Shown: positions 1 through 6,996 of the stretch, piece after piece
Layout: the number at the start of each line of letters is the position of its first letter
Position numbering within the stretch: position 1 is the first letter of the stretch
The notes under the pieces: model-generated
The model's database searches: none
What the model saw: the letters and a program-made list of their open reading frames with translations, nothing else
Told to the model about the DNA's origin: nothing
Virus record (IMG/VR): IMGVR_UViG_3300023223_000055
Span: 1-35,507 of that record
Strand: one strand, 5' to 3'
DNA from: a virus
Length of the DNA: 35,507 bases
Made by a program: the position numbers and the translations under genes

Positions 1-203
1 CCACCTGCATTGATAATCCATATCTTCTTACCATCTGTTGCAGCTGTGCTTGTATCGGGAAGAGTAACCTGTATTTTTCCACCACTTGTATCAACTGATA
101 TATACTCTGAAACTGAATCTAGGGTTGTATCTGAGGATATAGCAAGGTCTACTCTAGTGCCTTCCCACTGCTTATAAAAATCTGATTGTATTTTATCTGC
201 CAT
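1..203 (-). CDS. Tail fibre protein, N-terminal part (runs off window edge)
   Basis: The ATG at 203 overlaps the stop of the upstream fibre gene by one base (TAATG). The frame stays open for 67 codons and two bases to the window edge. The protein starts MADKIQSDFYKQWEGTRVDL and ends in GKKIWIINAGG, a beta-rich motif common in phage fibres. If the genome is circular, the two leftover bases plus base 35507 complete a Gly codon and the frame continues into the gene at 34388-35507 without a stop. I therefore regard this as the 5' end of that gene. The fibre role is inferred from the continuation and neighbours. Confidence 0.75.
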   Translation of the reverse strand, partial: MADKIQSDFYKQWEGTRVDLAISSDTTLDSVSEYISVDTSGGKIQVTLPDTSTAATDGKKIWIINAG

Positions 204-1543
204 TATGCCACCACCTTCGCTCTCATCTTCATACTTGTCGCTGTTATATCCACTATTCCGCTATTGCTTTCCACAAATACTTGTATGGTTTCTCCTGTAT
301 CTACAGATAAGTATCCTGCCGGTTTAAAGATAGGAGAGATAGGAGCAATACCTATCGCTGTTCCAAATGTCTGTGTAAACGCTGTATTGGTTTGAACAAC
401 ACCATCTATGGCTATATACATCGTATATTGTTCACCCTCAGTAGCTACATCAACAGTTACTTGAATCTCTGCCTCTACTTCAGCAATGATGGTCTTAGTT
501 CCATTGTAAGTCAGAGTCTGGTTAGTAGCAGTCATGCGTTCTACAGTTCCGCCTGTCGTAGTTCCCGCAAGTAACACAGGTACATCTTGAGTAACAATAT
601 CAGTTACGGTGGCATTACTATTCATAAATAGCTCACCAATAACAGTACTGTCAGTGATGGTTTGAACATCATTTACATCAATTGGATCATCTGTCTTATC
701 AAGACCTGTTGCATCAAAGAAAGTTCCGCCGGTGTAAGCTATAGTATTAAAGAATATTGATGGTGCTGTTATTGCAGAATCAACATCAAATGCTATACCT
801 GAAGCCCCTGTAGATAGATTCAGCCTATCAAACAGAACAATTCCACCCCAAGTCCCATCTACAGTAAACTGAGTGAAGTCAGTTGCATTAAACCAGTTTA
901 AAGACACTATGGATGATAGGCCAGCTGTGCCAGTAATAGTTAAACCACCTCCGACAAACACAATAGCGACACCATTCCATACAGGCTGAACTCCTGTCAA
1001 CGTTCCCATATCAGCAGCCAAAGCAAATACAACCAGTTCACATGATAAGAATCCAGAATTAGGCGCTCCTACTCCAGTGAAATCAAACACAGTGTTGGTT
1101 AGATTACCGTTAAACTGTACATTCTGAAACCTACAACGGGTCATTGCAGTTGCCTTAAGCATAGGATCAGCGGTAATGGTTATTGGATTACTACCCGCTG
1201 TTAAGTCTTTAATTGATGCATTGTTTGCGAATACCAATGTCTTAGCAATAGTTGTTGCTTCACATAAAAGATAGGTAGTGTTGTCTTTTAGTATTATCTC
1301 GGTGGATGTAAATGATGCTGCTTTGTCTTCCCAATCGCTATTAGAACATATTGTCTCAATAGTAGAACCTGCAGCAATAGCACTGATTAATACTTGATCC
1401 GTACCATCTTGCAAACGCGCTTTCAAAGAGCCGTTAAGGTCGGTGACTAAAGTTCCACGTTGTACATTCAGTGCAGTAGCGTCAGTAGATTTCTCTATCT
1501 GGCCTGTATTTGTAAGAAAACCATTGATGAATGTTACAGCCAT
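203..1543 (-). CDS. Tail spike/fibre-like protein, beta-helix type
   Basis: A 446-residue protein rich in Thr, Ile, Val, Asn and Gly with regularly spaced beta-strand patterns, as in phage spikes built on a beta-helix. The last ~110 residues (from about TNQTLTYNGTK) look like a compact beta-sandwich domain. They share layout and phrases with the end of the 561-residue protein at 31902-33587, so the two are probably paralogues. I chose the ATG at 1543; an in-frame TTG lies four codons upstream, and neither has a clear Shine-Dalgarno. It lies just after terL and before the split fibre gene. Receptor binding is inferred from composition and context only. Confidence 0.65.
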   Translation of the reverse strand: MAVTFINGFLTNTGQIEKSTDATALNVQRGTLVTDLNGSLKARLQDGTDQVLISAIAAGSTIETICSNSDWEDKAASFTSTEIILKDNTTYLLCEATTIAKTLVFANNASIKDLTAGSNPITITADPMLKATAMTRCRFQNVQFNGNLTNTVFDFTGVGAPNSGFLSCELVVFALAADMGTLTGVQPVWNGVAIVFVGGGLTITGTAGLSSIVSLNWFNATDFTQFTVDGTWGGIVLFDRLNLSTGASGIAFDVDSAITAPSIFFNTIAYTGGTFFDATGLDKTDDPIDVNDVQTITDSTVIGELFMNSNATVTDIVTQDVPVLLAGTTTGGTVERMTATNQTLTYNGTKTIIAEVEAEIQVTVDVATEGEQYTMYIAIDGVVQTNTAFTQTFGTAIGIAPISPIFKPAGYLSVDTGETIQVFVESNSGIVDITATSMKMRAKVVA

Positions 1544-1629
1544 AGAAACGCCCAAATCAGAATAGCATTTGGATTACTACGGGAGCAGTTCCTAAAGCAG
1601 ATTAACATATTTGCCTTGACAAGTAAAGC

Positions 1630-2955
1630 CTATATTCTTTTAGAACCGAACGTGTCTCTGTTAGTATCAAGCAAGTCACTGAATTTAACTTCAGTATCTA
1701 TAGGTCTTTGAGTTCTATTATGTGAGTTATTTGAATGAGAATCAATTATAGCATAGCGGAATGCGTCACAGCCATGACTACTCCAATCGTGAACAGGGTC
1801 ATTGCTATAGATATTCCTATCCTCGTTATATTTCCTATGATACTGAGCCAACGACTCTAGCCCCATCTTACACTTCTCTTTGTCAAAGATACACTTGTTG
1901 AACATCATAGAAGCTGCATAAATATCATCTCTCACACTCTGTGTCACTGACTGTACACTGATATCCCTGCCATCAATACCTAGCTTAGCAATCATTTGCC
2001 TAGCTGACATAATGCCGTCCATTGTCCACTTCTTATGCTCTGAGTCATGAGGTAATATATGCTTCTGATAGATATATGGCTTGCTCTTGATTAGCTTCAC
2101 CAAGTCTCTTGGGTCTTCGCTTATACTCTCATAGTAATCTATAAATTGTATCTGTCCACCAACCCACTGATAGAACCATATAGCTGTGGCATCACTTGCA
2201 CCAATATCCCAAGCAGTACGCACGCTATTAGACTCATCATATAGGTTGCTAACAAATCTTCCTTCATCCTTTGCTCGTTTAAGCTCTTTTGCATAGATAT
2301 AGCCTTCTCTAATTGCTTTGCACTCTCCTCCCCAAATGTGTGGGTAATCATCAGGCCGTACGGCAAGGCAGTGTAATCTTTCATCATCTAATTCCTTCGG
2401 AAACCAAGGGTTATCATCCCAGTTAATCTTTACTATTCTACTATTTGGCGGGGGATCATTAACAACAAACATCTGGTGTACTTCGTCACTCTCATTAGCT
2501 GGATTATATGTAACCCATATCTCAGAACCAGGAGCACGGATAGTAGGTACTAATAACTCCCAAGATTCTTTACTAATCCTATCCCCTTCCTCTACCCAAC
2601 AAATATCTACACCCTCAGTAGATTTAATCTCACTGGCATTATGCTTCAATCCCTTGAAGATGAAATCGCTGCCGTTCTTATGTCGTATGTATGTCTCACC
2701 AACATCAAACTGGTCATCAAGGTTAAGCCTAACAATAGTATCTGCTATTAGCTTTAATGCTGAGTCTTTAATGGATTTCTGAAGCTCCCTAGCACATAAC
2801 ACCCTGATAGGCATCTGTGCTGCTCTGGCTACTAACATCTGCGCAACTGACCAAGACTTACCTGATCCCCTACCACCAAGTGCGACTCTGTAACGAGCTT
2901 TACCAAGGAATAGAGGTTTAAGCTTCTTCGGAAGTTCTATCTGCTGCTTAGTCAT
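1630..2955 (-). CDS. terL: Terminase large subunit
   Basis: The ATP-driven packaging motor and headful nuclease, 441 residues with the start at 2955. Walker A is GGRGSGKS at residues 27-34 and Walker B is VDICWVE with its catalytic Glu at about 116-122. A coupling-like segment VTYNPAN follows near 148. The nuclease half starts at AWDIGASD (Asp250/255), with a further acidic site FIDYYE near 273 and a late HGCDAFRYA. Length and motif order fit phage large terminases of the PBSX/Terminase_3 type. I preferred ATG 2955 over 2982 because GGAG lies just upstream and it overlaps the 38-codon gene by 8 bases. terS is four genes upstream, with small genes between them. Confidence 0.95.
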   Translation of the reverse strand: MTKQQIELPKKLKPLFLGKARYRVALGGRGSGKSWSVAQMLVARAAQMPIRVLCARELQKSIKDSALKLIADTIVRLNLDDQFDVGETYIRHKNGSDFIFKGLKHNASEIKSTEGVDICWVEEGDRISKESWELLVPTIRAPGSEIWVTYNPANESDEVHQMFVVNDPPPNSRIVKINWDDNPWFPKELDDERLHCLAVRPDDYPHIWGGECKAIREGYIYAKELKRAKDEGRFVSNLYDESNSVRTAWDIGASDATAIWFYQWVGGQIQFIDYYESISEDPRDLVKLIKSKPYIYQKHILPHDSEHKKWTMDGIMSARQMIAKLGIDGRDISVQSVTQSVRDDIYAASMMFNKCIFDKEKCKMGLESLAQYHRKYNEDRNIYSNDPVHDWSSHGCDAFRYAIIDSHSNNSHNRTQRPIDTEVKFSDLLDTNRDTFGSKRI

Positions 2956-3064
2956 CACTCTCCGGTGGTTTGTAAGAATCATTGACCTCTAAATCAGGAT
3001 TTTCCTTCTTAATGTCTTCAATCATTCTCTTTTGCCAATCCATTAAAACTATCTCTGTAACCAT
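2948..3064 (-). CDS. 38-residue hypothetical protein between terS and terL
   Basis: A short gene starting MVTEIVLMDWQKRMIEDI and ending KPPESDD. It has a strong ribosome binding site (GGAGGAATAGAT before the ATG) and overlaps the terL start by 8 bases. Its last codons (CCG GAG AGT) supply the GGAG used by terL, so at minimum it couples terL translation. No family is recognised. It is mostly helical and charged. Confidence 0.65.
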   Translation of the reverse strand: MVTEIVLMDWQKRMIEDIKKENPDLEVNDSYKPPESDD

Positions 3065-3066
3065 AT

Positions 3067-3270
3067 CTATTCCTCCAGTGATTCTAGTTCTTTCTTGGTA
3101 AGGACTTCTTCAATTCCTATACCAGGATTAGGACGGCCTATATATCTTCTAATGTTATCTATCTCAACTAGACGAAACCTCAAATCAATTGGTATCTTCT
3201 CCCATCTTTCATCTGGATATCTCTTATGCCAGGGGTCGTGTTCTTTCTTCTTGAAAATACTAAACATCAT
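3067..3270 (-). CDS. 67-residue hypothetical protein
   Basis: Begins MMFSIFKKKEHDPWHKRYPD and ends KKELESLEE; basic N-terminus, acidic C-terminus. It starts at a double ATG (3270 or 3267) inside the end of the preceding DUF551-like gene, whose PPEV codons provide GAGG as ribosome binding site. No domain is recognised. The tight overlap with neighbours on the same strand supports it as a real gene. Confidence 0.7.
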   Translation of the reverse strand: MMFSIFKKKEHDPWHKRYPDERWEKIPIDLRFRLVEIDNIRRYIGRPNPGIGIEEVLTKKELESLEE

Positions 3271-3454
3271 TCACCTCAGGTGGGTTAGGCAACGGCATCC
3301 AATGGGTAACACCTTGTATCTGCTCATATTGCTCTGACCAATCAACCCACTCCTTATGAATGTCACACCAAACTACGTGATATACATTTTCACCATCATA
3401 GACTAACCCTTCTTCTTTAAGCGCTGTCTCTACATTAATCCATTCACTCATCAT
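3260..3454 (-). CDS. DUF551-like small protein (copy 2)
   Basis: A 64-residue protein with the pattern SEWINVETALKEEG near the start and GVTHWMPLPNPPE near the end. These are the two hallmarks of the DUF551 family of small phage proteins of unknown function. The middle is shorter than in copy 1. It starts at ATGATG inside the last codons of copy 1, with CGGAG from that gene's PPE codons as ribosome binding site. Two further relatives lie in this genome (3444-3704 and 8174-8362). Position between terS and terL is notable but does not prove a packaging role. Confidence 0.8.
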   Translation of the reverse strand: MMSEWINVETALKEEGLVYDGENVYHVVWCDIHKEWVDWSEQYEQIQGVTHWMPLPNPPEVNDV

Positions 3455-3704
3455 TCATCTCCGGTGGTTCTGGTAGTGGTTGCCAGTGGGTGGGGTTATA
3501 CAGGTAATCGCCTATTCTCTTCTTATTCTTCCAAGTGCCAACCCATATAACACTATCGTCATACAGCAATACATTCCCATCCTTAGGCGCTGTCTCTATT
3601 GGCAACCATCCTCTGCGACGTGCATCAAGAATATCACTTAGCTTCTCCAAGTCTTTATTCCTCCTCTCTAAAGTCTCATCTATTTCACTCCAAAATCTAC
3701 TCAT
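3444..3704 (-). CDS. DUF551-like small protein (copy 1)
   Basis: 86 residues. The first ~30 are a charged helical extension (IDETLERRNKDLEKLSDIL). The DUF551 pattern follows: WLPIETAPKDGNVLLYDDS, then PTHWQPLPEPPE near the C-terminus. It overlaps the end of terS by 8 bases and uses GAGGAAGAAG as ribosome binding site. The family has no established biochemical function. The core closely resembles the early-operon copy at 8174-8362, which suggests duplication or repeated acquisition. Confidence 0.85.
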   Translation of the reverse strand: MSRFWSEIDETLERRNKDLEKLSDILDARRRGWLPIETAPKDGNVLLYDDSVIWVGTWKNKKRIGDYLYNPTHWQPLPEPPEMNDE

Positions 3705-4173
3705 CTTCTTCCTCGTCTTTAAACACTATTTCCAATCCACTCACCTTATACTCACCATCTACACTACCGCTCATCTCAATAGCTTTCTTAGCACCATATA
3801 CTCTCGGAGTCATCTTCTCTAAGAACCTAAACCTAGTATCAACCTGGGCCTTCGCTCTTGCCACTGTCTTATGATTTTCCTTTATGTTACCAAACTCATC
3901 TACTGCTATGTCAGAGCTACTTTCATCAATCAATTGTAAGCACTCATCCACTAGGTAATGACACTGTGTTTCCCTTGCTTCTTCATACTTATGCTTATAT
4001 TCATCAGGATAATCGCGTAACCATCTGTAAAACATAGAGTTTGTCACTGGTATAGATTTTTCCTTTAGAGAAGCTATAACAGACTGTCCATTGGATAGAC
4101 ATTCAAACACATATTCCATGTATTTATCACGTTCTTTATCTGATATATTGGGACTTTTAGGTGGTCGTGTCAT
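3697..4173 (-). CDS. terS: Terminase small subunit
   Basis: 158 residues. The N-terminal third (KYMEYVFECLSNGQSVIASL ... TNSMFYRWLRDYPD) is a helix-turn-helix DNA-binding region typical of small terminases that recognise pac sites. A helical oligomerisation segment with ARAKAQVDTRFRFLEKMTPR follows, and the tail is acidic (FKDEEEDE). A good GGAGG precedes the ATG. Known role of the family: binds concatemeric DNA at the packaging start and recruits the large subunit. It sits about 740 bases upstream of terL in the same operon. Assignment from pattern and synteny. Confidence 0.85.
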   Translation of the reverse strand: MTRPPKSPNISDKERDKYMEYVFECLSNGQSVIASLKEKSIPVTNSMFYRWLRDYPDEYKHKYEEARETQCHYLVDECLQLIDESSSDIAVDEFGNIKENHKTVARAKAQVDTRFRFLEKMTPRVYGAKKAIEMSGSVDGEYKVSGLEIVFKDEEEDE

Positions 4174-4381
4174 TTTGCCTCCGATTCCATTCTTCTTTAA
4201 AACTTGGGAGGTGTTCCCTTAACCATTCTTTGTCATATTCTTTATCAGCTAAACGAAATATACCAAAGTGCTTTCCATCATGGGTTATACCTTCACCATG
4301 AACGTACTCTAGATTATTACAAGGATGTTGTGATTTGCCTCTATCAATGTGTGGCCACATATATTCAAATGGATCGTTCAT
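4157..4381 (-). CDS. 74-residue hypothetical protein
   Basis: Starts MNDPFEYMWPHIDRGKSQ and has GAGGAG as ribosome binding site. It is polar and rich in His, Trp and acidic residues (HGEGITHDGKHFGIFRLADK). It overlaps the start of terS by 17 bases, implying coupled translation. No family is recognised; a role linked to packaging is only suggested by position. Confidence 0.75.
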   Translation of the reverse strand: MNDPFEYMWPHIDRGKSQHPCNNLEYVHGEGITHDGKHFGIFRLADKEYDKEWLREHLPSFKEEWNRRQNDTTT

Positions 4382-4402
4382 ACAATTACTCCTCAGAGTT
4401 TG

Positions 4403-4546
4403 TTATGATTTCTTTTTCTTCTTCTTAGACTTTCCCGCCTTAGACAGGGCAATTGCAATAGCGGCTTCAGTTTCCTTACCACTCTCAATAAGCTCTTCAA
4501 TATTAGCGCCTATGATACCTTTACTCTTTCCTTTGCGTAGAGGCAT
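4403..4546 (-). CDS. 47-residue conserved basic protein
   Basis: Reads MPLRKGKSKGIIGANIEELI, continues with ESGKETEAAIAIALSKAGKS and ends in a poly-Lys tail. The layout (MPL-KGKS, a Gly-Lys turn, A-AIAL-KAGKS) matches a widespread family of tiny phage proteins of unknown function, possibly nucleic-acid binding because of the basic ends. It starts within the stop of the preceding gene (TAATG). Family recognition is from memory. Confidence 0.75.
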   Translation of the reverse strand: MPLRKGKSKGIIGANIEELIESGKETEAAIAIALSKAGKSKKKKKKS

Positions 4547-4734
4547 TATGCGTGACTCTTAATAGCCAGCTCATCACCGAAGAAATCTAACACAGAACTA
4601 ATACTTACTACAGCCTGTCCGATAATACTCTCACCTTCGCAACAGCAGCGAACATTTAATATCTTACCAAAGTGTTCACTATTATTAACCTTGATCTTAC
4701 GCCAGGTCTTACCTTTATTCTTTCTATGGGCCAT
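4546..4734 (-). CDS. 62-residue hypothetical protein with CCC motif
   Basis: Begins MAHRKNKGKTWRKIKV, a strongly basic N-terminus, followed by NVRCCCEGESIIGQAVVSIS. AAGGAG stands at good spacing before the ATG. The three adjacent cysteines are unusual for a small cytoplasmic phage protein and could bind metal, though no second Cys cluster is present. No family recognised. Confidence 0.7.
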   Translation of the reverse strand: MAHRKNKGKTWRKIKVNNSEHFGKILNVRCCCEGESIIGQAVVSISSVLDFFGDELAIKSHA

Positions 4735-4777
4735 AACAATCTCCTTATTGTCAAGTTACTTCTCTTCTATAACACAT

Positions 4778-5131
4778 TTAAGTCTTTATCTCAACTATTG
4801 TTTTATCCTGCACCATTAATTTACATCCATTAGCCTTAACACTAACAGCTCCATCATCAATTTTCTGTATTACACCTTCACTCATTATCTCTTTCCGAAA
4901 CTTCTCTACATCTACTCCTGAACGAAGCTTAACATACTGAAGCAAAGCATAGTCAGATATGCTTGGGGGATTGTTTAATCTATCATCAATCTGCTTGCGC
5001 TCTAATAGGCAATCATTTAACCACATTTGATTCTTTCTAGTCTCCTTTCTCAAATCCGTTAACTCCTCCTCAACTTCATAAATAAATAAGCCTAGTTGAT
5101 TTAATCGTTTTTCATCTTCTAGTTTAGTCAT
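4778..5131 (-). CDS. 117-residue hypothetical protein, N-terminal coiled coil
   Basis: Residues ~1-55 are charged and helical with heptad-like spacing (LGLFIYEVEEELTDLRKETR). The C-terminal half, from about SISDYALLQYVKLR, looks like a small alpha/beta domain ending in KLMVQDKTIVEIKT. The start overlaps the end of the zinc-ribbon gene by 8 bases. I do not recognise a family. Confidence 0.7.
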   Translation of the reverse strand: MTKLEDEKRLNQLGLFIYEVEEELTDLRKETRKNQMWLNDCLLERKQIDDRLNNPPSISDYALLQYVKLRSGVDVEKFRKEIMSEGVIQKIDDGAVSVKANGCKLMVQDKTIVEIKT

Positions 5132-5303
5132 CTTCCTCTATCTCCAATATTGTTACTTCAAAGTGTCCATAGTCACAGCCTGGGCATCTATCAGCTTGTT
5201 TAGGGGCACGCCTTGATCTCCACAACTGTTTGCAACTTGTGCATTCTATTTTGAACTCACGCTTAGGGAATTGTATTACTGTATTATTTTGTGTTCTACC
5301 CAT
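5124..5303 (-). CDS. 59-residue zinc-ribbon protein
   Basis: Reading from the ATG at 5303 the protein contains IECTSCKQLW and, about 20 residues later, DRCPGCDYGH: two CxxC knuckles typical of a small zinc ribbon. The C-terminus is acidic (EIEEDD). It overlaps the upstream gene by 28 bases and the downstream gene by 8. The ribosome binding site (TAAGGA) is very close to the ATG, so translation probably depends on coupling. A DNA- or RNA-polymerase-binding role is possible but unsupported beyond the fold. Confidence 0.7.
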   Translation of the reverse strand: MGRTQNNTVIQFPKREFKIECTSCKQLWRSRRAPKQADRCPGCDYGHFEVTILEIEEDD

Positions 5304-5506
5304 TTCCTTAGTCCCTGTTTAATTGCTATTGCATCAAGATTGCGCTTAACCTGTCCTTCGGTCAATCCCAACCCCTCTAAATGCTCCTTTGCTTGCTTCA
5401 TATCTGGCTCCTCGTAATGAATATGCATATACTGTGGCATATCGTGGGTTTTATATGACCTCTTACGCACCCTAACTTCTTTCATGTACAACACTGGTAT
5501 TTTCAT
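5276..5506 (-). CDS. 76-residue hypothetical protein
   Basis: Starts MKIPVLYMKEVRVRKRSYK and ends KQGLRKWVEHKIIQ; basic and probably alpha/beta. I chose the ATG at 5506 because it forms an ATGA overlap with the stop of the preceding gene, the junction style used throughout this operon. A GTG four codons earlier (5518) would also be in frame. The segment LGLTEGQVKRNLDAIAIKQG resembles a small helical domain. No family recognised. Confidence 0.65.
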   Translation of the reverse strand: MKIPVLYMKEVRVRKRSYKTHDMPQYMHIHYEEPDMKQAKEHLEGLGLTEGQVKRNLDAIAIKQGLRKWVEHKIIQ

Positions 5507-5748
5507 CTTCCACCCCACTTGTAGTCATGACATGTACGCTTAAATAGGCTGTCCTGTAATCTTCCGTTTGATTCCTCTTCAACTATCTCTGCAACACCGA
5601 GCGGCCGCCACAATCTCCACAATGATTCGCTAACGTGGTATATCTTCCCCTTTTCAAATTCCTTAACATCACCATAACTAGCGCGATCTCGTCGCTCCCC
5701 CGCCATTGGTATTCCCTTCGTTTCTTTTAGCATCCTTACTCTTGCCAT
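5503..5748 (-). CDS. 81-residue conserved hypothetical phage protein
   Basis: Reads MARVRMLKETKGIPMAG, then EFEKGKIYHVSESLWRLW and GVAEIVEEE. This looks like the small phage family starting VRMLKETKG and continuing with a K-x-Y-x-V-x-E-x-L module; function unknown. AAGGAG directly abuts the first ATG with no spacer, so initiation may instead occur at Met6 (5733). Confidence 0.7.
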   Translation of the reverse strand: MARVRMLKETKGIPMAGERRDRASYGDVKEFEKGKIYHVSESLWRLWRPLGVAEIVEEESNGRLQDSLFKRTCHDYKWGGR

Positions 5749-5752
5749 CTCC

Positions 5753-5926
5753 TTACTCCTGTATTACTGGTTTACCGTTGCGTTGGATTATTTCAAGCCC
5801 AATAGATTCCCACGCATCTTTATTATATACTCCTGCGCAGGGTATAAGCTCATCATCACCATCAAATTGCTCATAAGTACATATATCCCCCACCTCTGGC
5901 TCTGCATCATTTGGTAAGATGATTAT
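5753..5926 (-). CDS. 57-residue protein with possible AUA start, or frameshifted gene
   Basis: The reading frame encodes IILPNDAEPEVGDICTYEQF, then DGDDELIPCAGVYNKDAWES and IGLEIIQRNGKPVIQE, a well-formed small protein ending just before the next gene's AAGGAG. No ATG, GTG or TTG lies at its start: an in-frame stop sits just upstream, and the only GTG is 11 codons in. The codon at the natural start is ATA (5926-5924), overlapping the stop of the 15-codon ORF as ATAA. Either a rare AUA start is used by re-initiation, or a one-base change broke an ATG, or an indel broke a longer gene. Confidence 0.5.
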   Translation of the reverse strand: MIILPNDAEPEVGDICTYEQFDGDDELIPCAGVYNKDAWESIGLEIIQRNGKPVIQE

Positions 5927-5970
5927 TCTATCTTATGTATAGCCCTAGCCACTTTCTCTAATGTTTTCAT
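5923..5970 (-). CDS. 15-residue ORF, leader peptide or 5' piece of a broken gene
   Basis: MKTLEKVARAIHKIE then stop. The ATG has a ribosome binding site (GAGAGGTG) and overlaps the previous gene's stop as ATGA, as for real genes in this operon. Its own stop overlaps an ATA codon that begins the next open frame. It may act as a coupling leader or be the N-terminal fragment of a frameshifted gene. Confidence 0.45.
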   Translation of the reverse strand: MKTLEKVARAIHKIE

Positions 5971-6281
5971 TCTTCACCTCTCAATTCTTTAAGTGCTTGT
6001 TGTGCTATCTGGTATGCATCTACAAGACAACTATTCCTCGCTAACTCCAAAGCCTCCACAGCCTTATCAATCTTGGCTTGCTTCTTTGCACAAGTAATCA
6101 GCCAATTATCCCACTTAGCATCATACTCACGCTGCATCTCATCCCAATGCGGTTGGATTATGTCTAGGGCTGTCTCTGCATCAAACAAAAACGAGTCAAC
6201 TATATTCCCTTCTGTAAATTCATCCCTCGCTGTTGCCATACCACTAGCAATCTCTTCTTTCAGTTCGCTTAGTTTAATCAT
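5967..6281 (-). CDS. 104-residue hypothetical helical protein
   Basis: Almost entirely helical and charged: MIKLSELKEEIASGMATARD at the start, DNWLITCAKKQAKIDKAVEA in the middle, QQALKELRGEE at the end. Its ATG overlaps the stop of the membrane microprotein gene upstream (ATGA), with AGAAGGAGAATG as ribosome binding site. The C-terminal 'kAveALElAr ... ALkEl' pattern is common in small phage accessory proteins of unknown function. Confidence 0.75.
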   Translation of the reverse strand: MIKLSELKEEIASGMATARDEFTEGNIVDSFLFDAETALDIIQPHWDEMQREYDAKWDNWLITCAKKQAKIDKAVEALELARNSCLVDAYQIAQQALKELRGEE

Positions 6282-6442
6282 TTCATTCTCCTTCTCATAA
6301 GGTGAAAGGCCACAACTACAAAGAAAGAAACAAGTACAACTGTTATCTCTATGGCTGGTAGTTTCTCAATTAGCTCAAGGGCCACATCCTGCCATGTAGT
6401 CTCTGGTTCCTGCATAACCATCTGCTGTTGTTCAGGAACCAT
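6278..6442 (-). CDS. 54-residue single-pass membrane microprotein
   Basis: MVPEQQQMVMQEPETTWQDV is a polar N-terminus; ITVVLVSFFVVVAFHL (residues ~33-48) is one membrane helix, followed by MRRRMK. The basic tail suggests N-out, C-in topology. It overlaps both neighbours (11 bases upstream, 4 downstream). Function is unknown; it lies in the leftward operon far from the lysis genes. Confidence 0.65.
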   Translation of the reverse strand: MVPEQQQMVMQEPETTWQDVALELIEKLPAIEITVVLVSFFVVVAFHLMRRRMK

Positions 6443-6878
6443 TCATCAACTCCCAATAGTTGAATTTATCACCAAGGCAATCTTCTATATCAACCATAAT
6501 ATCATCGTCATAACCAATTACTTTATTTTGATACATAACCACATATTTAGCTATTTCCCTCTCTCCTAAGACAAACTCAACTCCTGCCGTACTCAACCTC
6601 CAGTATCCTGATGCTTTCTTTCCTATATCATTCTTGTCCTTAGGTTTTTTATATAGCAGTCCAAAATGCTTAGCTTTTGAGAAATCACCACAACCAGCAG
6701 AAGCGAAGAATTTACTTATGTGAACAAACTCTTCATCTCCTCCGGCCAGATATAGATTTATTAGCTCCTGTGCTATAGTTGCGTGTACCTTTCTTTTATA
6801 AACCTTTAGATAACTCCCACAAGACTCACATATCTTTTCCGAACCATCCATTAATTCATCTAGCAATTGGTCATCCAT
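6432..6878 (-). CDS. 148-residue hypothetical protein with Cys knuckle
   Basis: An N-terminal CESCGSYLKVYKRK (residues ~17-30) gives one CxxC pair. A helical region follows (ATIAQELINLYLAGGDEEFV), then KAKHFGLLYKKP and GYWRLSTAGVEFVLGER, which resembles a winged-helix DNA-binding core. The combination suggests a small nucleic-acid-binding regulator, but no family is identified with confidence. GAGGAG precedes the ATG, which overlaps the end of the 41-codon gene. Confidence 0.7.
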   Translation of the reverse strand: MDDQLLDELMDGSEKICESCGSYLKVYKRKVHATIAQELINLYLAGGDEEFVHISKFFASAGCGDFSKAKHFGLLYKKPKDKNDIGKKASGYWRLSTAGVEFVLGEREIAKYVVMYQNKVIGYDDDIMVDIEDCLGDKFNYWELMNGS

Positions 6879-6996
6879 AATATCTCCTCACAATAGAGTA
6901 ATCTACGTTATCAATTATTTCTTCGTGTTCTACTTCTTCTTTAAATTCACCCATTAGTGAAAATAAAGACAATTCATACATTTCATTCTTTTTCAT
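6871..6996 (-). CDS. 41-residue acidic microprotein
   Basis: Starts MKKNEMYELSLFSLMGEF and ends NVDYSIVRRYYG, with an acidic middle (EEVEHEEIID). AGGAGG lies 11 bases upstream of the ATG, which overlaps the preceding stop as ATGA; its end overlaps the next start by 8 bases. No family recognised; coupling on both sides is the main evidence. Confidence 0.6.
   Translation of the reverse strand: MKKNEMYELSLFSLMGEFKEEVEHEEIIDNVDYSIVRRYYG

Noticed and set aside
2139-2387. Minus-strand 82-codon frame within terL
   Set aside because: Lies wholly inside terL in another frame; the membrane-like segment is a by-product of terL codons.
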